Of a DNA stretch of 64,000 nucleotides, positions 22,546 to 32,124 are shown piece by piece. The stretch is from assembly GCF_029168945.1 (NCBI RefSeq), contig NC_083602.1, positions 77,768,600 to 77,832,599 on the forward strand, read 5' to 3'. The translations under genes were made by a program, and so were the position numbers. This DNA comes from Cannabis sativa. Taxonomy: Eukaryota; Streptophyta; Magnoliopsida; Rosales; Cannabaceae. Below the pieces are notes generated by a model. The model worked only from the letters and a program-made list of their open reading frames with translations. It had not been told where the DNA came from and did not search any database. Each line of letters starts with the position of its first letter. Position 1 is the stretch's first letter.

Positions 22546-23378
22546 TTTCGATTAAGATCGAAATCTTGTTATATGTTGTTGTGACTTAATCCTAATCGAG
22601 GTTAACGATATGTATTGGATGTGACTCGATTATGATCGAGGGAAATATTATGAAATGATTATTATCATTTGACTCGATTATGATCGAGGGAAGTATTATG
22701 AAACGATTATTATCGTTGTGGCTCGATTATGATCGAGTAAAAGAAACGGTTATTACCGTTATGAGTAATTACTCCTGAAACCGCGGATAGGTTTCTTACT
22801 TATCGTTTGCTGTATCGGGCAACGATAGTGACATAAGCAGCTCGTGGTTAACGAGTGGTAAGGGTACTTTATAAAGTACTAGGATTGTGTGATTACGAAA
22901 TTATGAAATGACTTAAACATGTTATTATATGATGAGCTGTAACTAGATATATCTGCGTTATAATGTGAATGAATGGATTTTATATTGCTTAAGAAATTAG
23001 TTTCTTTTCTTGCAGAATCTTAGTGACTCACGAAATGTAAGAATTCGTGTTTATAGAGATGTAAGATTGGAGTGCTTTATGAAGCACTGAGATTATGGGG
23101 TTATGGTAATGTGTGAATTAGAGTGTTTTATGAAGCACTAAAGGTGAGTATTTATAATGATGTATGTTTAGGGTGTTGTGTGAAACACACAGATTATGAA
23201 TTATGAATAGTTATAAATATACTTGATTATGTAATAAGTGTGCTCTCGTAGATGTTAAGTTATTTATGCACCTTGAATGTGTATGACCTATTGGTGTATA
23301 TATTACATTGTAATGAAGTTTGCTAGCACTTTCTATAATTTTGTTTAGTAGCTTTTCTTGCTGAGTCACTGTGACTCA
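22546..23378 (+). other. array of short perfect hairpins in Tekay-like LTR
   Basis: At least fourteen inverted repeats with 5-8 bp arms and mostly 3-5 base loops. TTTCGAT/ATCGAAA 22546; CTCGAT-TATG-ATCGAG at 22625, 22673 and 22722; AAATGAT/ATCATTT 22653; AACGAT/ATCGTT 22702; AACGGT/ACCGTT 22745; GAGTAATTACTC 22763; GAAACC/GGTTTC 22777; TATCGTT/AACGATA 22801; CTCGT/ACGAG 22841; GTACTTTATAAAGTAC 22864; AGTGCTT/AAGCACT 23071; AGTGTTT/AAGCACT 23122 with one G-T pair; TGAGTCA-CTG-TGACTCA 23362. The array is repeated in the 3' LTR (28433-29265). Three units form a 48-bp tandem repeat. Confidence 0.85.
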
Positions 23379-23711
23379 CGGGTGCTTCATGGTGCAGGTG
23401 AGAAGATTAGCAGTTCTGTTCGGCCATGAGTCAGAGCTCTCCCAGCAATGTACATATCAGCCGTGGGGTCTCGGCTTCTGGGAAGCAGGATCGAATTCCC
23501 TTCTATGTTTAAAAATGTAACCTACTGCAAAAGATTTTTTTTTTATAAACAGGGGATCCCCATATTACGACAGTATTCAAAATGAAAGTCTTTATTTTGA
23601 ATTTAATTAAAGATTTAAAGGAAAGCACACTTTTCCAAAATTTATAGATTAGTGATAATAAGTTTATAAAAGCACACACGTGGCGTCCCTAAGGGTCAGG
23701 GCGTTACAACA

Positions 23712-23724
23712 TGGTATCAGAGCG
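23712..23724 (+). other. primer binding site, initiator-Met tRNA type
   Basis: TGGTATCAGAGCG, three bases after the 5' LTR terminus; complementary to the 3' end of plant initiator methionine tRNA except for the last base. Confidence 0.85.
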
Positions 23725-24939
23725 ACCAAGGTTTAAAGATCCTGAAGACTGGTTTGATATGTACATTGGCTGCGAAGAGTCGTTCGATTCATGGTCTAGT
23801 AAGTGCTAATTATTAGTTGATTAGTGAATTATTTATTGATTTTGTGAATTTTCTGCTTATTTGAAATGTGTAAGTTGTTAGAGGAGCTTGATAAGTTTTT
23901 GATATAAACTTGGTAAGTAGGTCTATGCATGCGCGGTAATGCTTATTAGCATTAGTTTTAGTTAGAAAGATTCTAACTATGAGCAAGGAATGGTCATGAG
24001 TATACTAGAAGGTGTACTTGAGGCAATCTAGTATGAATGATTGAGACCCTGCTAAGCTCGCGATAGGTGGTGTGGGTATGAATCTTCAACTACCATAAGA
24101 CCAGGATTAAATGTATGTTATGAAGTTAGAAATTACTTGAGTAACAAGGTAATAGAACCTGTATGTTAATCCCGGGCAGCACAGTGATGGAGGACGACAC
24201 TAAGCTGGACCGAATGGCAAAGTTTTGTTAAAATGTAGCGGCTGCTAAGGTCGTTAGGAAGGCTTTAAGATGGAACAAGTATATTGTTCAGAATGTAGAT
24301 ATTATGGCTAAATAACTCGGAGTTTTCTAGTTTTATGCTTAGGTGGTTGAGTTAACCCTTACTGTTGAGGGTACATGGATTAGATCACAAAGGAAATAAT
24401 ATGAAGAGAAAGAGATTCATGAAAGTAAATGCCTAGTGTTGGATTAATTTGTAAAGTGTATTACAAATATTGATTAGAAAGGGAAGATGGTAACTTTTGA
24501 ATCAGAAAGTGAGGACCTTCGTGTTCTTGAGCAAGGATCAAAGGTCTCGAAATCCATTGGTCATGACGCTTAAGGTTGAAGATTTATTATGGGATGGATG
24601 TACCAACCCTTCAGTTAGTGTGGCAAATGTTGCAAAGAAAACATCGGTGGAATTGGGACACAATTTTGTGGCTCAAGGGCTTCTAGATGCCTTATTAGAA
24701 GAGCTACCAAGATTATTGATGAAATAGGAAATTAATTTTGAATTAAATTGATACTAAGAGTAAAACCTGAATCCAAAGTTTTAAATTGAATGGTAACTGT
24801 AAGATTGAAAAGGGGTGAATATTCCGTTACAGGAAATATTAGGTTTGAAATATCAAGTTTGAGTGGGTTTTATTTACGAGGAAGAGGGATGAAATCATAT
24901 GAGTGAGTATTGACTGCTGGGAGACTAAACCAATTAACG
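23725..24939 (+). other. degenerate interior of Tekay-like element, no gag readable
   Basis: 1.2 kb where gag and protease would lie. I cannot recognise a gag core, knuckle or protease motif; the only frame of note (24497-24727, 76 codons) has no domain I can name. Stops occur in all frames. Confidence 0.5.
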
Positions 24940-26940
24940 GTGAAGAACGAGTATCCTTTGTTAAGGATAGATGTTATGTTGGTTAATTTTAAAGGACCAT
25001 CTTCTCTAAGATCGGTCTTCGATCTGGTTATTACCAGTTGAAGGTTCGGAGGAAGGATACTCCTAAATTAGTTTTTTTTATATTCAATGGCTCTGTAGCT
25101 GTCTTTATTAATGATATTGTGATTTCTTTCGACTTAAAGGAGGTATATGAGGTGCCTCTCTTGATGGTGTTGCAACGTTCTTGGAAGCATAAGCTTTACG
25201 CTAAATATCAGAAGCATGAGTTTTCCTAATCTCAAATTTACAGTGAAGTTAAAGGTTTTCTTGAATTAGGGATGTCTATGTCCTTAATGGAATTAAGTAA
25301 AAAGAATTGAAATAACAGTTACCTATTGCACTAGTGCTAACGTTGCCAGTCCGTGAGGAGAAGATTATGAATTATTGCGATACCTTTAAACAAGGATTAG
25401 ATTATGTTTTGATACGGTTCAAAAGGGTTGTTGCTTGCGCACTCGGAAAATTGAAGTAGTGTGAATAGTGGTGGTCTAATCATCGTATTAAATTGTTAGC
25501 GATTATTCATGCACTGAAAGTTTGGCGTCATTATCTATCTGGTGAAAAATGTGAAGTTTACTCGAATCACAAGGGCCTCAAACATATCTTCACTTGGAAG
25601 GATTTAAGCATGAAGCCGCAATAATGGTTAGGGTTAGTTGAAGATGATAACTGTAAGATTTTATAGCACCCTTGAAAAGTAATTAGTAGTGGATGCTTTA
25701 GGTCGAAGAGGTTTATATATAACTAGAAAGGGATTTCACCAAAGTTTGGTGGAAGTATAAATAGAGCACAGATTGAGTTCGTGACAGGAGAACTTGTTAA
25801 TATCACATCGTGGTTTAATTTATTAGGAAGAATTAATAAAAGCCTAGCAGGGTGACTTTGAATTACCGTGGGTATAAAGAAAGATTTGGGAACTGGTTCG
25901 GCAGAGGACTTTTTAATTTTGTCTGAAGGAATTTTATGATTTAAAGATAGAGTTTGTGTACCTGTGAGATAAGGACATTGAATAGAAGGTTTTGAATGAG
26001 CCTTATATCATGTAATACTTTTTACATATGGAAGTAACTAAGATATATATTACGATGTTAAAACCCTTTTGCTAAGTATGAAAGATGATATTATGAAGTA
26101 TGAATTAGATGACCAATTTGTTAGCAAGTCAAGGAACAGTAAGTTTCTATGATTCTATCTGGGTACGTGGAACAAATGTACAAAGTCAGTACAGTTTTCT
26201 TTGTTTGAGCGGGATATGATTAAAATGGATTCATGTGCTAAGTTATTTGTTGAGGAAATAGGTTAACCCTGCGATACTTCAATGGTAAATATCTCGGATT
26301 GAGATTTAAAGTTTACATCTAAATTCTGAGGAAGTCTGTGATAAGTATGTGGGATATATTTTGAGAATTCTTGGATTAAACACCATCTGCTGAATGAGTC
26401 TTCATGTAATGACAGTTATTAGAGTACTGTTAATGTGACACTGATGCGATTTAAAGATTCAGATTCGTATGTTGCTTTATTTAAAGGATGAAAAAAAATA
26501 GAAGCTATACTAAATGTAGAGACATTAAATTTCAAGTAGGGAATTTTATTCTTCTTTAGGTGGTCCCAATGAAGGAAAATGGAAAATTGAGAAGAAAGGG
26601 AAGTAAGTCCCAAGTTAATCGGTTCGTGTGAATTTCTAGAAAGGGTAGGTCGGGTAGCTTATCAGCTAGCCATACTCCATGTTTTATCTGATGTTTACAA
26701 CATATACTTCTATGTTACCTTAGTGATCCATATACAGAGTTGTGAAAATATTGAATTTCAAACAGATTTGTCATACAAGGAACAATCGGTATAGATTTTC
26801 TGAATTTAAAAGAGAAAGTGTTGCGGAACCAAGACTATATGACTAGTTATAATGTTGTGAAAGAACAATAATAGTGAAAAGCGATGTAGAAGTTAAAGTC
26901 ACAATGGCAGGAGCTATATTCTGAGTTATTTTAGTAAATT
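24940..26940 (+). pseudogene. Tekay-like pol relic (RT, RNase H, integrase, C-terminal domain)
   Basis: Pieces of pol occur in the right order on the plus strand: KIGLRSGYYQLKVR (about 25005-25050); then, after a deletion of some 40 codons including the central RT block, VFINDIVISF (25095-25130) where the active site FIDD has become FIND; KHKLYAKYQKHEFS; RNase H IIHALKVWRHYLSGEKCEVY (about 25505-25565); and the extreme C-terminus VGRVAYQLA ... DVYN and ENIEFQTDLSYKEQ (26645-26790). Comparison with the intact 962-codon frame at 51792-54680 makes the assignment clear. Numerous stops and frameshifts; the integrase core is hardly recognisable. Confidence 0.8.
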
Positions 26941-26960
26941 TCGAGGACGAAATTTCTATA

Positions 26961-26973
26961 AGGAGGGGATAGT
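26961..26973 (+). other. polypurine tract of Tekay-like element
   Basis: AGGAGGGGATAGT immediately before the 3' LTR TG. The same GGGGATAGT layout occurs in the minus-strand Tekay-like element (51779-51793). Confidence 0.8.
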
Positions 26974-29595
26974 TGTAATATCCCGAAAATTTTATTGATA
27001 TTTATTTGACCATATTTTATTAAATATGTAGTTATGTGGATATTAGAGTAAGATTATAATCTTACTTAAGCTAATTACGAGTTAATTAGTGGAATTTGAG
27101 TAAATGAATAAATAAAGCGTAATTTATTAATTACGGAGATTGTATTGAAATATATGGGTATCATAGATACCATAATTCGAATAAAATATTTTATCGGGCC
27201 CGGCTACTGTGGAAATTTAGCATTATGGTGAGAAATGTCACGACATTAATGGAAGAATTATTTTGAGGGTATTCCGGACTAGGTTAGAATTTTTAGAATG
27301 TCGGTTTAATGGATTAGTAAAATTACCAAAATGCCCCTAGGTTATTTTTTTAGAATTTAAGTTTCTTTGGAGGGTAAATTAGTCATTTTTTTAAATGGGA
27401 AATTTGACTTTTAATTTTATGGGCTGATTGTATATGTTTTTTTTTAAAAAAAAAAAAAGAAGAAAGAAAAGAAAACCATTACTATATATTACTTAGAAAC
27501 CAAGTAACCATACAAGCACAACATCTTCTCCTTCTCTCTCTCGTGCAAGCTTGAACCAGCCAACTCTAGGGGATTTTCTTCAACAAGCTTTCTTTTTCCA
27601 AGCAGAATTTCTATTCCAATCAGCCTATAAGTGAATTGAGGTAGGTTTCCTACTTTTTGGGTTGAGAACACTAGTTTTTGAGTTTGTTTTGACGTAGGGT
27701 TTTGCTTTTCTATTGCTGTAGGAATCAAACTGAGTTTGGGGTGTGTTTAGGGTAGGTTTTTGAGTATGTTGGGAGTGGTGTTAAGTGGTCTTTATGGCTA
27801 TTTGAATTGAGTTTGGTTTGATGAAGCCAAAGTTGAATTTCTTCACTTGAACATGTGATTTTGACTTAGGGATTGAATTTTTGTGTTTTGAAGCTTGAGA
27901 TATGTTATATTTATGTTATTATACTGTTCTGTAAAGTTTGGGAACAATTGGTTAGGTTTGGAGCAAGTTTTGGGACTTTGAAGAGCTGAAATTTTCGAGT
28001 TTCTGCTGTTGTGAACCGGAATTCCGGATGGAGCACAGCTGCACCAACCGGAATTCCGGATGGTCAATTTTCAGGAATCTCCGATTTTCGTATTTTAGCC
28101 ATAACTTTTTACTCGGGTGTCTGTTTTAGACATTCTATATACCGATTCGAAGCTTATGACGAGCTCTACAGTATGAGACATAGAATAGAGCCAAAAGATA
28201 TATTTTATTTTAGGGTGTTTTTACCATAAGATTTGGTAGAAAATCCTAGGTTATTTTATGCGGGTTTTAGATAGTGTTTTGGAATAGACCCTTATTGATT
28301 TACCTTGGCCGTGACATAGGACTCAAAAGTGTCGGGCATCGTTCCACTCAGGTCGGCCCACATGCTTGGCTTCTCGACTGAGGTAAGAAAAGTATTAAAT
28401 ACTGTATAAGGTTAATGTTATGATTGGTGCAGTTTCGATTAAGATCGAAATCTTGTTATATGTTGTTGTGACTTAATCCTAATCGAGGTTAACGATATGT
28501 ATTGGATGTGACTCGATTATGATCGAGGGAAATATTATGAAATGATTATTATCATTTGACTCGATTATGATCGAGGGAAGTATTATGAAACGATTATTAT
28601 CGTTGTGGCTCGATTATGATCGAGTAAAAGAAACGGTTATTACCGTTATGAGTAATTACTCCTGAAACCGCGGATAGGTTTCTTACTTATCGTTTGCTGT
28701 ATCGGGCAACGATAGTGACATAAGCAGCTCGTGGTTAACGAGTGGTAAGGGTACTTTATAAAGTACTAGGATTGTGTGATTACGAAATTATGAAATGACT
28801 TAAACATGTTATTATATGATGAGCTGTAACTAGATATATCTGCGTTATAATGTGAATGAATGGATTTTATATTGCTTAAGAAATTAGTTTCTTTTCTTGC
28901 AGAATCTTAGTGACTCACGAAATGTAAGAATTCGTGTTTATAGAGATGTAAGATTGGAGTGCTTTATGAAGCACTGAGATTATGGGGTTATGGTAATGTG
29001 TGAATTAGAGTGTTTTATGAAGCACTAAAGGTGAGTATTTATAATGATGTATGTTTAGGGTGTTGTGTGAAACACACAGATTATGAATTATGAATAGTTA
29101 TAAATATACTTGATTATGTAATAAGTGTGCTCTCGTAGATGTTAAGTTATTTATGCACCTTGAATGTGTATGACCTATTGGTGTATATATTACATTGTAA
29201 TGAAGTTTGCTAGCACTTTCTATAATTTTGTTTAGTAGCTTTTCTTGCTGAGTCACTGTGACTCACGGGTGCTTCATGGTGCAGGTGAGAAGATTAGCAG
29301 TTCTGTTCGGCCATGAGTCAGAGCTCTCCCAGCAATGTACATATCAGCCGTGGGGTCTCGGCTTCTGGGAAGCAGGATCGAATTCCCTTCTATGTTTAAA
29401 AATGTAACCTACTGCAAAAGATTTTTTTTATATAAACAGGGGATCCCCATATTACGACAGTATTCAAAATGAAAGTCTTTATTTTGAATTTAATTAAAGA
29501 TTTAAAGGAAAGCACACTTTTCCAAAATTTATAGATTAGTGATAATAAGTTTATAAAAGCACACACGTGGCGTCCCTAAGGGTCAGGGCGTTACA
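26974..29595 (+). repeat. 3' LTR of Tekay-like element
   Basis: 2622 bp, almost the same as 21086-23708. Differences seen by eye: G/A in TTTGG/ACCATA near the start, poly-T/poly-A lengths near 27440 and 29425, G/T in CAGCCTA(G/T)AAG, T/G in ACCTT(T/G)GCC, A/G in CACAT(A/G)CTT, T/G in GATTG(T/G)TGC. Confidence 0.92.
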
Positions 29596-30204
29596 ATTTT
29601 AATCTATTGTCATCATAGGATTACTATTCACCTAATAATCTAAGATTCTTGGTGTTTGTGATAAATTGTAATTTTTAATATTATCAAAAGTATTTTAATT
29701 GTGATGAAGAATAGAACCTAGGTTAAATGAATTATATGCTTCATTAATTTATTTCCTATATTAGCCTATCTCCATGTTAAATAAATTTCATGCTTCGTAG
29801 ATTTACTATTTGATAAAAGAGATAATTATTGAGTGTTTCACCTTGATTACATGTAATTGAGAGATTGTGATAATTTGTCTACTTTACCTTTATCTGCGGG
29901 ATTAATAATTTGAATGGAATACTGAAATTACATTCATTAATAGGAGTTAAGAATGATTGTTGAGGGTGGAGAATAACATTTAACTATTTATCGCATATCC
30001 TAGTATCACATTTAAGTTTTTTTATTCTATTTATTTTAATCTCATCATCAAAACCCCTTTTTTCTAATTCTTGACACTTATTTTAAAATTATTGAATAAA
30101 CATAGTCCTCGTGGGATCCACCATTACTTACATTTATACTAAAATTATTGGAAGTTGTGGAATCAAATTAATAGTAAATTTGATATGGCATATGACACAC
30201 ATCA
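29596..30204 (+). repeat. Athila-like LTR, second segment
   Basis: Starts with the TSD copy ATTTT (29596-29600) and ends near ACACACATCA just before the Athila-type primer site. AT-rich, no coding potential. Confidence 0.6.
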
Positions 30205-30210
30205 AATTTT

Positions 30211-30228
30211 TAGCACCGTTGCCACGGA
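30211..30228 (+). other. Athila-type primer binding site (decayed)
   Basis: TAGCACCGTTGCCACGGA, differing by three transitions from the TGGCGCCGTTGCCGGGGA site typical of Athila elements. Each change is G to A, which fits methylation-driven decay. Confidence 0.7.
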
Positions 30229-30331
30229 CTATTTCATTCAATTTATTATTCTTTGTTTTTTTTTCTATTTTTCTCGTTAATAATTTGTTCTTCGAGTTGT
30301 GGTTTTAATTTTTAGATATTTCTTTAGAAAT

Positions 30332-30606
30332 ATGGCAATGTACAATCATCAATACTATAATCCATATTATATCTTGCCACAAGTGTATCAATATGATCCC
30401 TACTACGATACTTACACATCCAATCAACAATGGGAAGATTATTCTAAGAATTCCCATAGTGGGATCAATCAATATGCTCAACTAACTTCTTACTATCCTC
30501 CTGTAGTACCACAAGATTAAGATCATTCTCATATGGATTTGCTCAATACTTTGGTGCTTCTACTGCTTAGATGCAACAAAATAATGCACAATTTCAATAA
30601 CCTACT
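30332..30606 (+). pseudogene. possible gag start of Athila-like element
   Basis: An ATG at 30332 opens 62 codons to 30520, Tyr/Gln/Asn-rich (MAMYNHQYYNPYY...), then a stop, with similar composition continuing until element a2 interrupts at 30607. Position just after the primer site fits the first gag codons or leader of an Athila-type element. I do not recognise a domain in it. Confidence 0.35.
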
Positions 30607-31283
30607 TGTTGACCTCGCTTTTAGTCAATGACAGTGATTCAATTAATAAGCGATTAAGAATGCAATTAAAATAGAGAAAAAAGAATTAAGTAATAAAGAA
30701 CACCAGATTTTAAAGAGGTTTGGCCCCATGAGGGTGGTAATAGCATAGTCCCCTTGAATCGTATTAACTCAAGAGAAAGAACGAAGTGTTTTTCTCTCTA
30801 AAAGCTCTTTCAATGAATCTCTAAGTAATTTTCTTAGATCTCTCTCTGAAGCAAATCTTTTGATCCCTTTCACAGTGAGGCTAGGTCACTATTTATAAGG
30901 CCTTAATGCATGAGGGAAGGTTTTTCTTTTGGTTACAATGTATAAAATAAGAAATTACATTTATTACATAATTACGAAATACGATATCATAACAGGTTGC
31001 TATATTTCTCTAATTCAATACCACGATAGTAGAGACTGCCTTCATGTCTAGACTTCACAAGATCATTTTGAAGTAATTAACTCTTGACAAGTAGTTCGGC
31101 AAGCTAGATTTATACCTGCCTAGATGATCTTTCTTTCATCATGCTCAAGTAATCAAGGGTTATACATGGTGACATACAATATGGAGTCTATTCGAGATAT
31201 TCATTTCTGCCCATCTATAAGAAATATAGGACACGTGTCACTTGAGTATTCTACCATGTCATTGTGCAAAAATTTTGATAACA
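30607..31283 (-). repeat. Tat-like LTR, type a (3' LTR of a2)
   Basis: 677 bp, plus strand TGTTGACCTCGC...TTTTGATAACA, close to 10477-11094 but with an extra block near 30900-30950. Left neighbour is Athila sequence with no primer site; right neighbour is a reversed polypurine tract, so it is the 3' LTR. Confidence 0.8.
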
Positions 31284-31292
31284 TTTCCCCCT
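31284..31292 (-). other. polypurine tract of element a2
   Basis: Minus strand GGGGGAAA directly before the LTR TG terminus; longer purine context GACTTGAGGGGGAAA. Confidence 0.65.
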
Positions 31293-31584
31293 CAAGTCTG
31301 TGCAGGACCTTCTCGGTCGCATGTACACTTTACTCGGTCTGAATTCTTGTCCGAATAGGTGGCACGTGGCCGTGGTGTCGATTGATTACTTTATGTAACT
31401 CTGACCAGGACTCTCTTTAGTTTCAGCTCATTAATGCTGATTGATAATTTTACCTCGAACCATGCCTCAAAATTTGCACGTGATGACTGTTATTCTACAA
31501 GTAATCAAATGCATAACGTACACTTTTAGGGCAAATTTGAGACATTTAAAATTTGAAATCATTACTCCTCTTATTTCATCTGCT

Positions 31585-31592
31585 TATATATA
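31585..31592 (+). promoter_or_regulatory. putative TATA box of the antisense gene
   Basis: TATATATA in the context CTTATATATAGGG on the plus strand, inside a minus-strand element. It lies about 150 bases upstream of a consensus 5' splice donor and some 540 bases upstream of the first ATG. A-rich untranslated-looking sequence follows, as expected for a plant mRNA start near 31620. Confidence 0.5.
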
Positions 31593-31739
31593 GGGTTGAA
31601 AATCCTAATTAACCACTTTTAGCCATTTTTACTCTTGAAGAATCAGAGCAAAAATCTTTTTTCTTTCAATTTCTTCGAAGAATCCTCAGAAAACACCGAT
31701 CAGCGTCATCTGAATAGATCCAAAGCATTGAATTAGTCG

Positions 31740-32124
31740 GTAAGTTCTCTATTTCATCCTTTTTATTCGTTTGCATGTTTAATTTTTTGGATTTCTTTCT
31801 GCAAAAATTTGACTGTTCTTGAACTTGTTTTAGGAGAACCATAAAAACTTAGGTTTGAGAAATAGAAATCTTGATTATGCGTAATCACGTTGCTTGATCA
31901 TAATTTCGTTTTAATTTCAACATGATGACACTCATTTTGACTTAACCATTTGTGGTTTAGTGAGAATCAGACCTTAATTCAAAATTTTGAACTTATTGGT
32001 TGCAAACTTCATTATTATGCTAAATTTCTATTTTTGATCTTCCAATCAGACCTGGTCGATATAATCAACCTATTTTCATTTGTTATCCTGACCAAATTCT
32101 CATCCTCTGTCCTACCTTTTTTAG
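31740..32124 (+). other. putative 5'-UTR intron of the antisense gene
   Basis: Donor G/GTAAGTTC at 31740 matches the plant consensus. A possible acceptor TACCTTTTTTAG at 32114-32124 is immediately followed by ATG (32125). An earlier acceptor (TGTTTTAG near 31834) is an alternative. The 59-codon frame from 32125 (start NPDEFWGGE) ends at 32304. Confidence 0.4.

Larger units (their letters stand above)
21086..23708 (+). repeat. 5' LTR of Tekay-like element
   Basis: 2623 bp, TGTAATATCCCG...GGGCGTTACA. Contains a TATATATT box at 21596-21603 followed by a pyrimidine-rich CTTCTCTCTCTCG, a reasonable promoter and start; two CCGGAATTCCGG palindromes at about 22132-22172; and a hairpin array at 22546-23378. 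The 79-, 74- and 72-codon frames here recur identically in the 3' LTR merely because the LTRs are copies. Confidence 0.92.
21086..29595 (+). mobile_element. Tekay-like Ty3/gypsy element, deletion derivative, young
   Basis: 8.5 kb with paired LTRs (21086-23708; 26974-29595), flanked by a perfect TSD ATTTT (21081-21085; 29596-29600), primer site at 23712 and polypurine tract at 26961-26973. I see about seven differences between the 2.62-kb LTRs, so insertion is recent. Yet the 3.3-kb interior is a shortened pol relic with many stops and no readable gag. This copy cannot have encoded its own machinery and is best explained as moved in trans by a functional relative. Confidence 0.9.
20252..30606 (+). 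mobile_element. Athila-like Ty3/gypsy element, 5' part, interrupted
   Basis: Plus strand. A 5' LTR is split by the Tekay-like element (20252-21085 and 29596-30204), followed by a primer site and about 400 bp of interior to the point where element a2 was inserted (30607). The primer site form (TAGCACCGTTGCCACGGA against the Athila-typical TGGCGCCGTTGCCGGGGA, preceded by ATCAAATTTT) is the main evidence for Athila. The rest lies beyond a2 and the elements nested in it, outside the window. Confidence 0.7.

Noticed and set aside
22625..22760. Regularly spaced repeats that resemble a small CRISPR array
   Set aside because: Plant LTR context, only three core copies, the 'spacers' are themselves repeated hairpins, and the whole block is duplicated in the other LTR.
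21602..28229. Identical 79-, 74- and 72-codon frames present twice
   Set aside because: They recur because the two LTRs of one recent insertion are copies; no domain, and no conservation in the second Tekay family.
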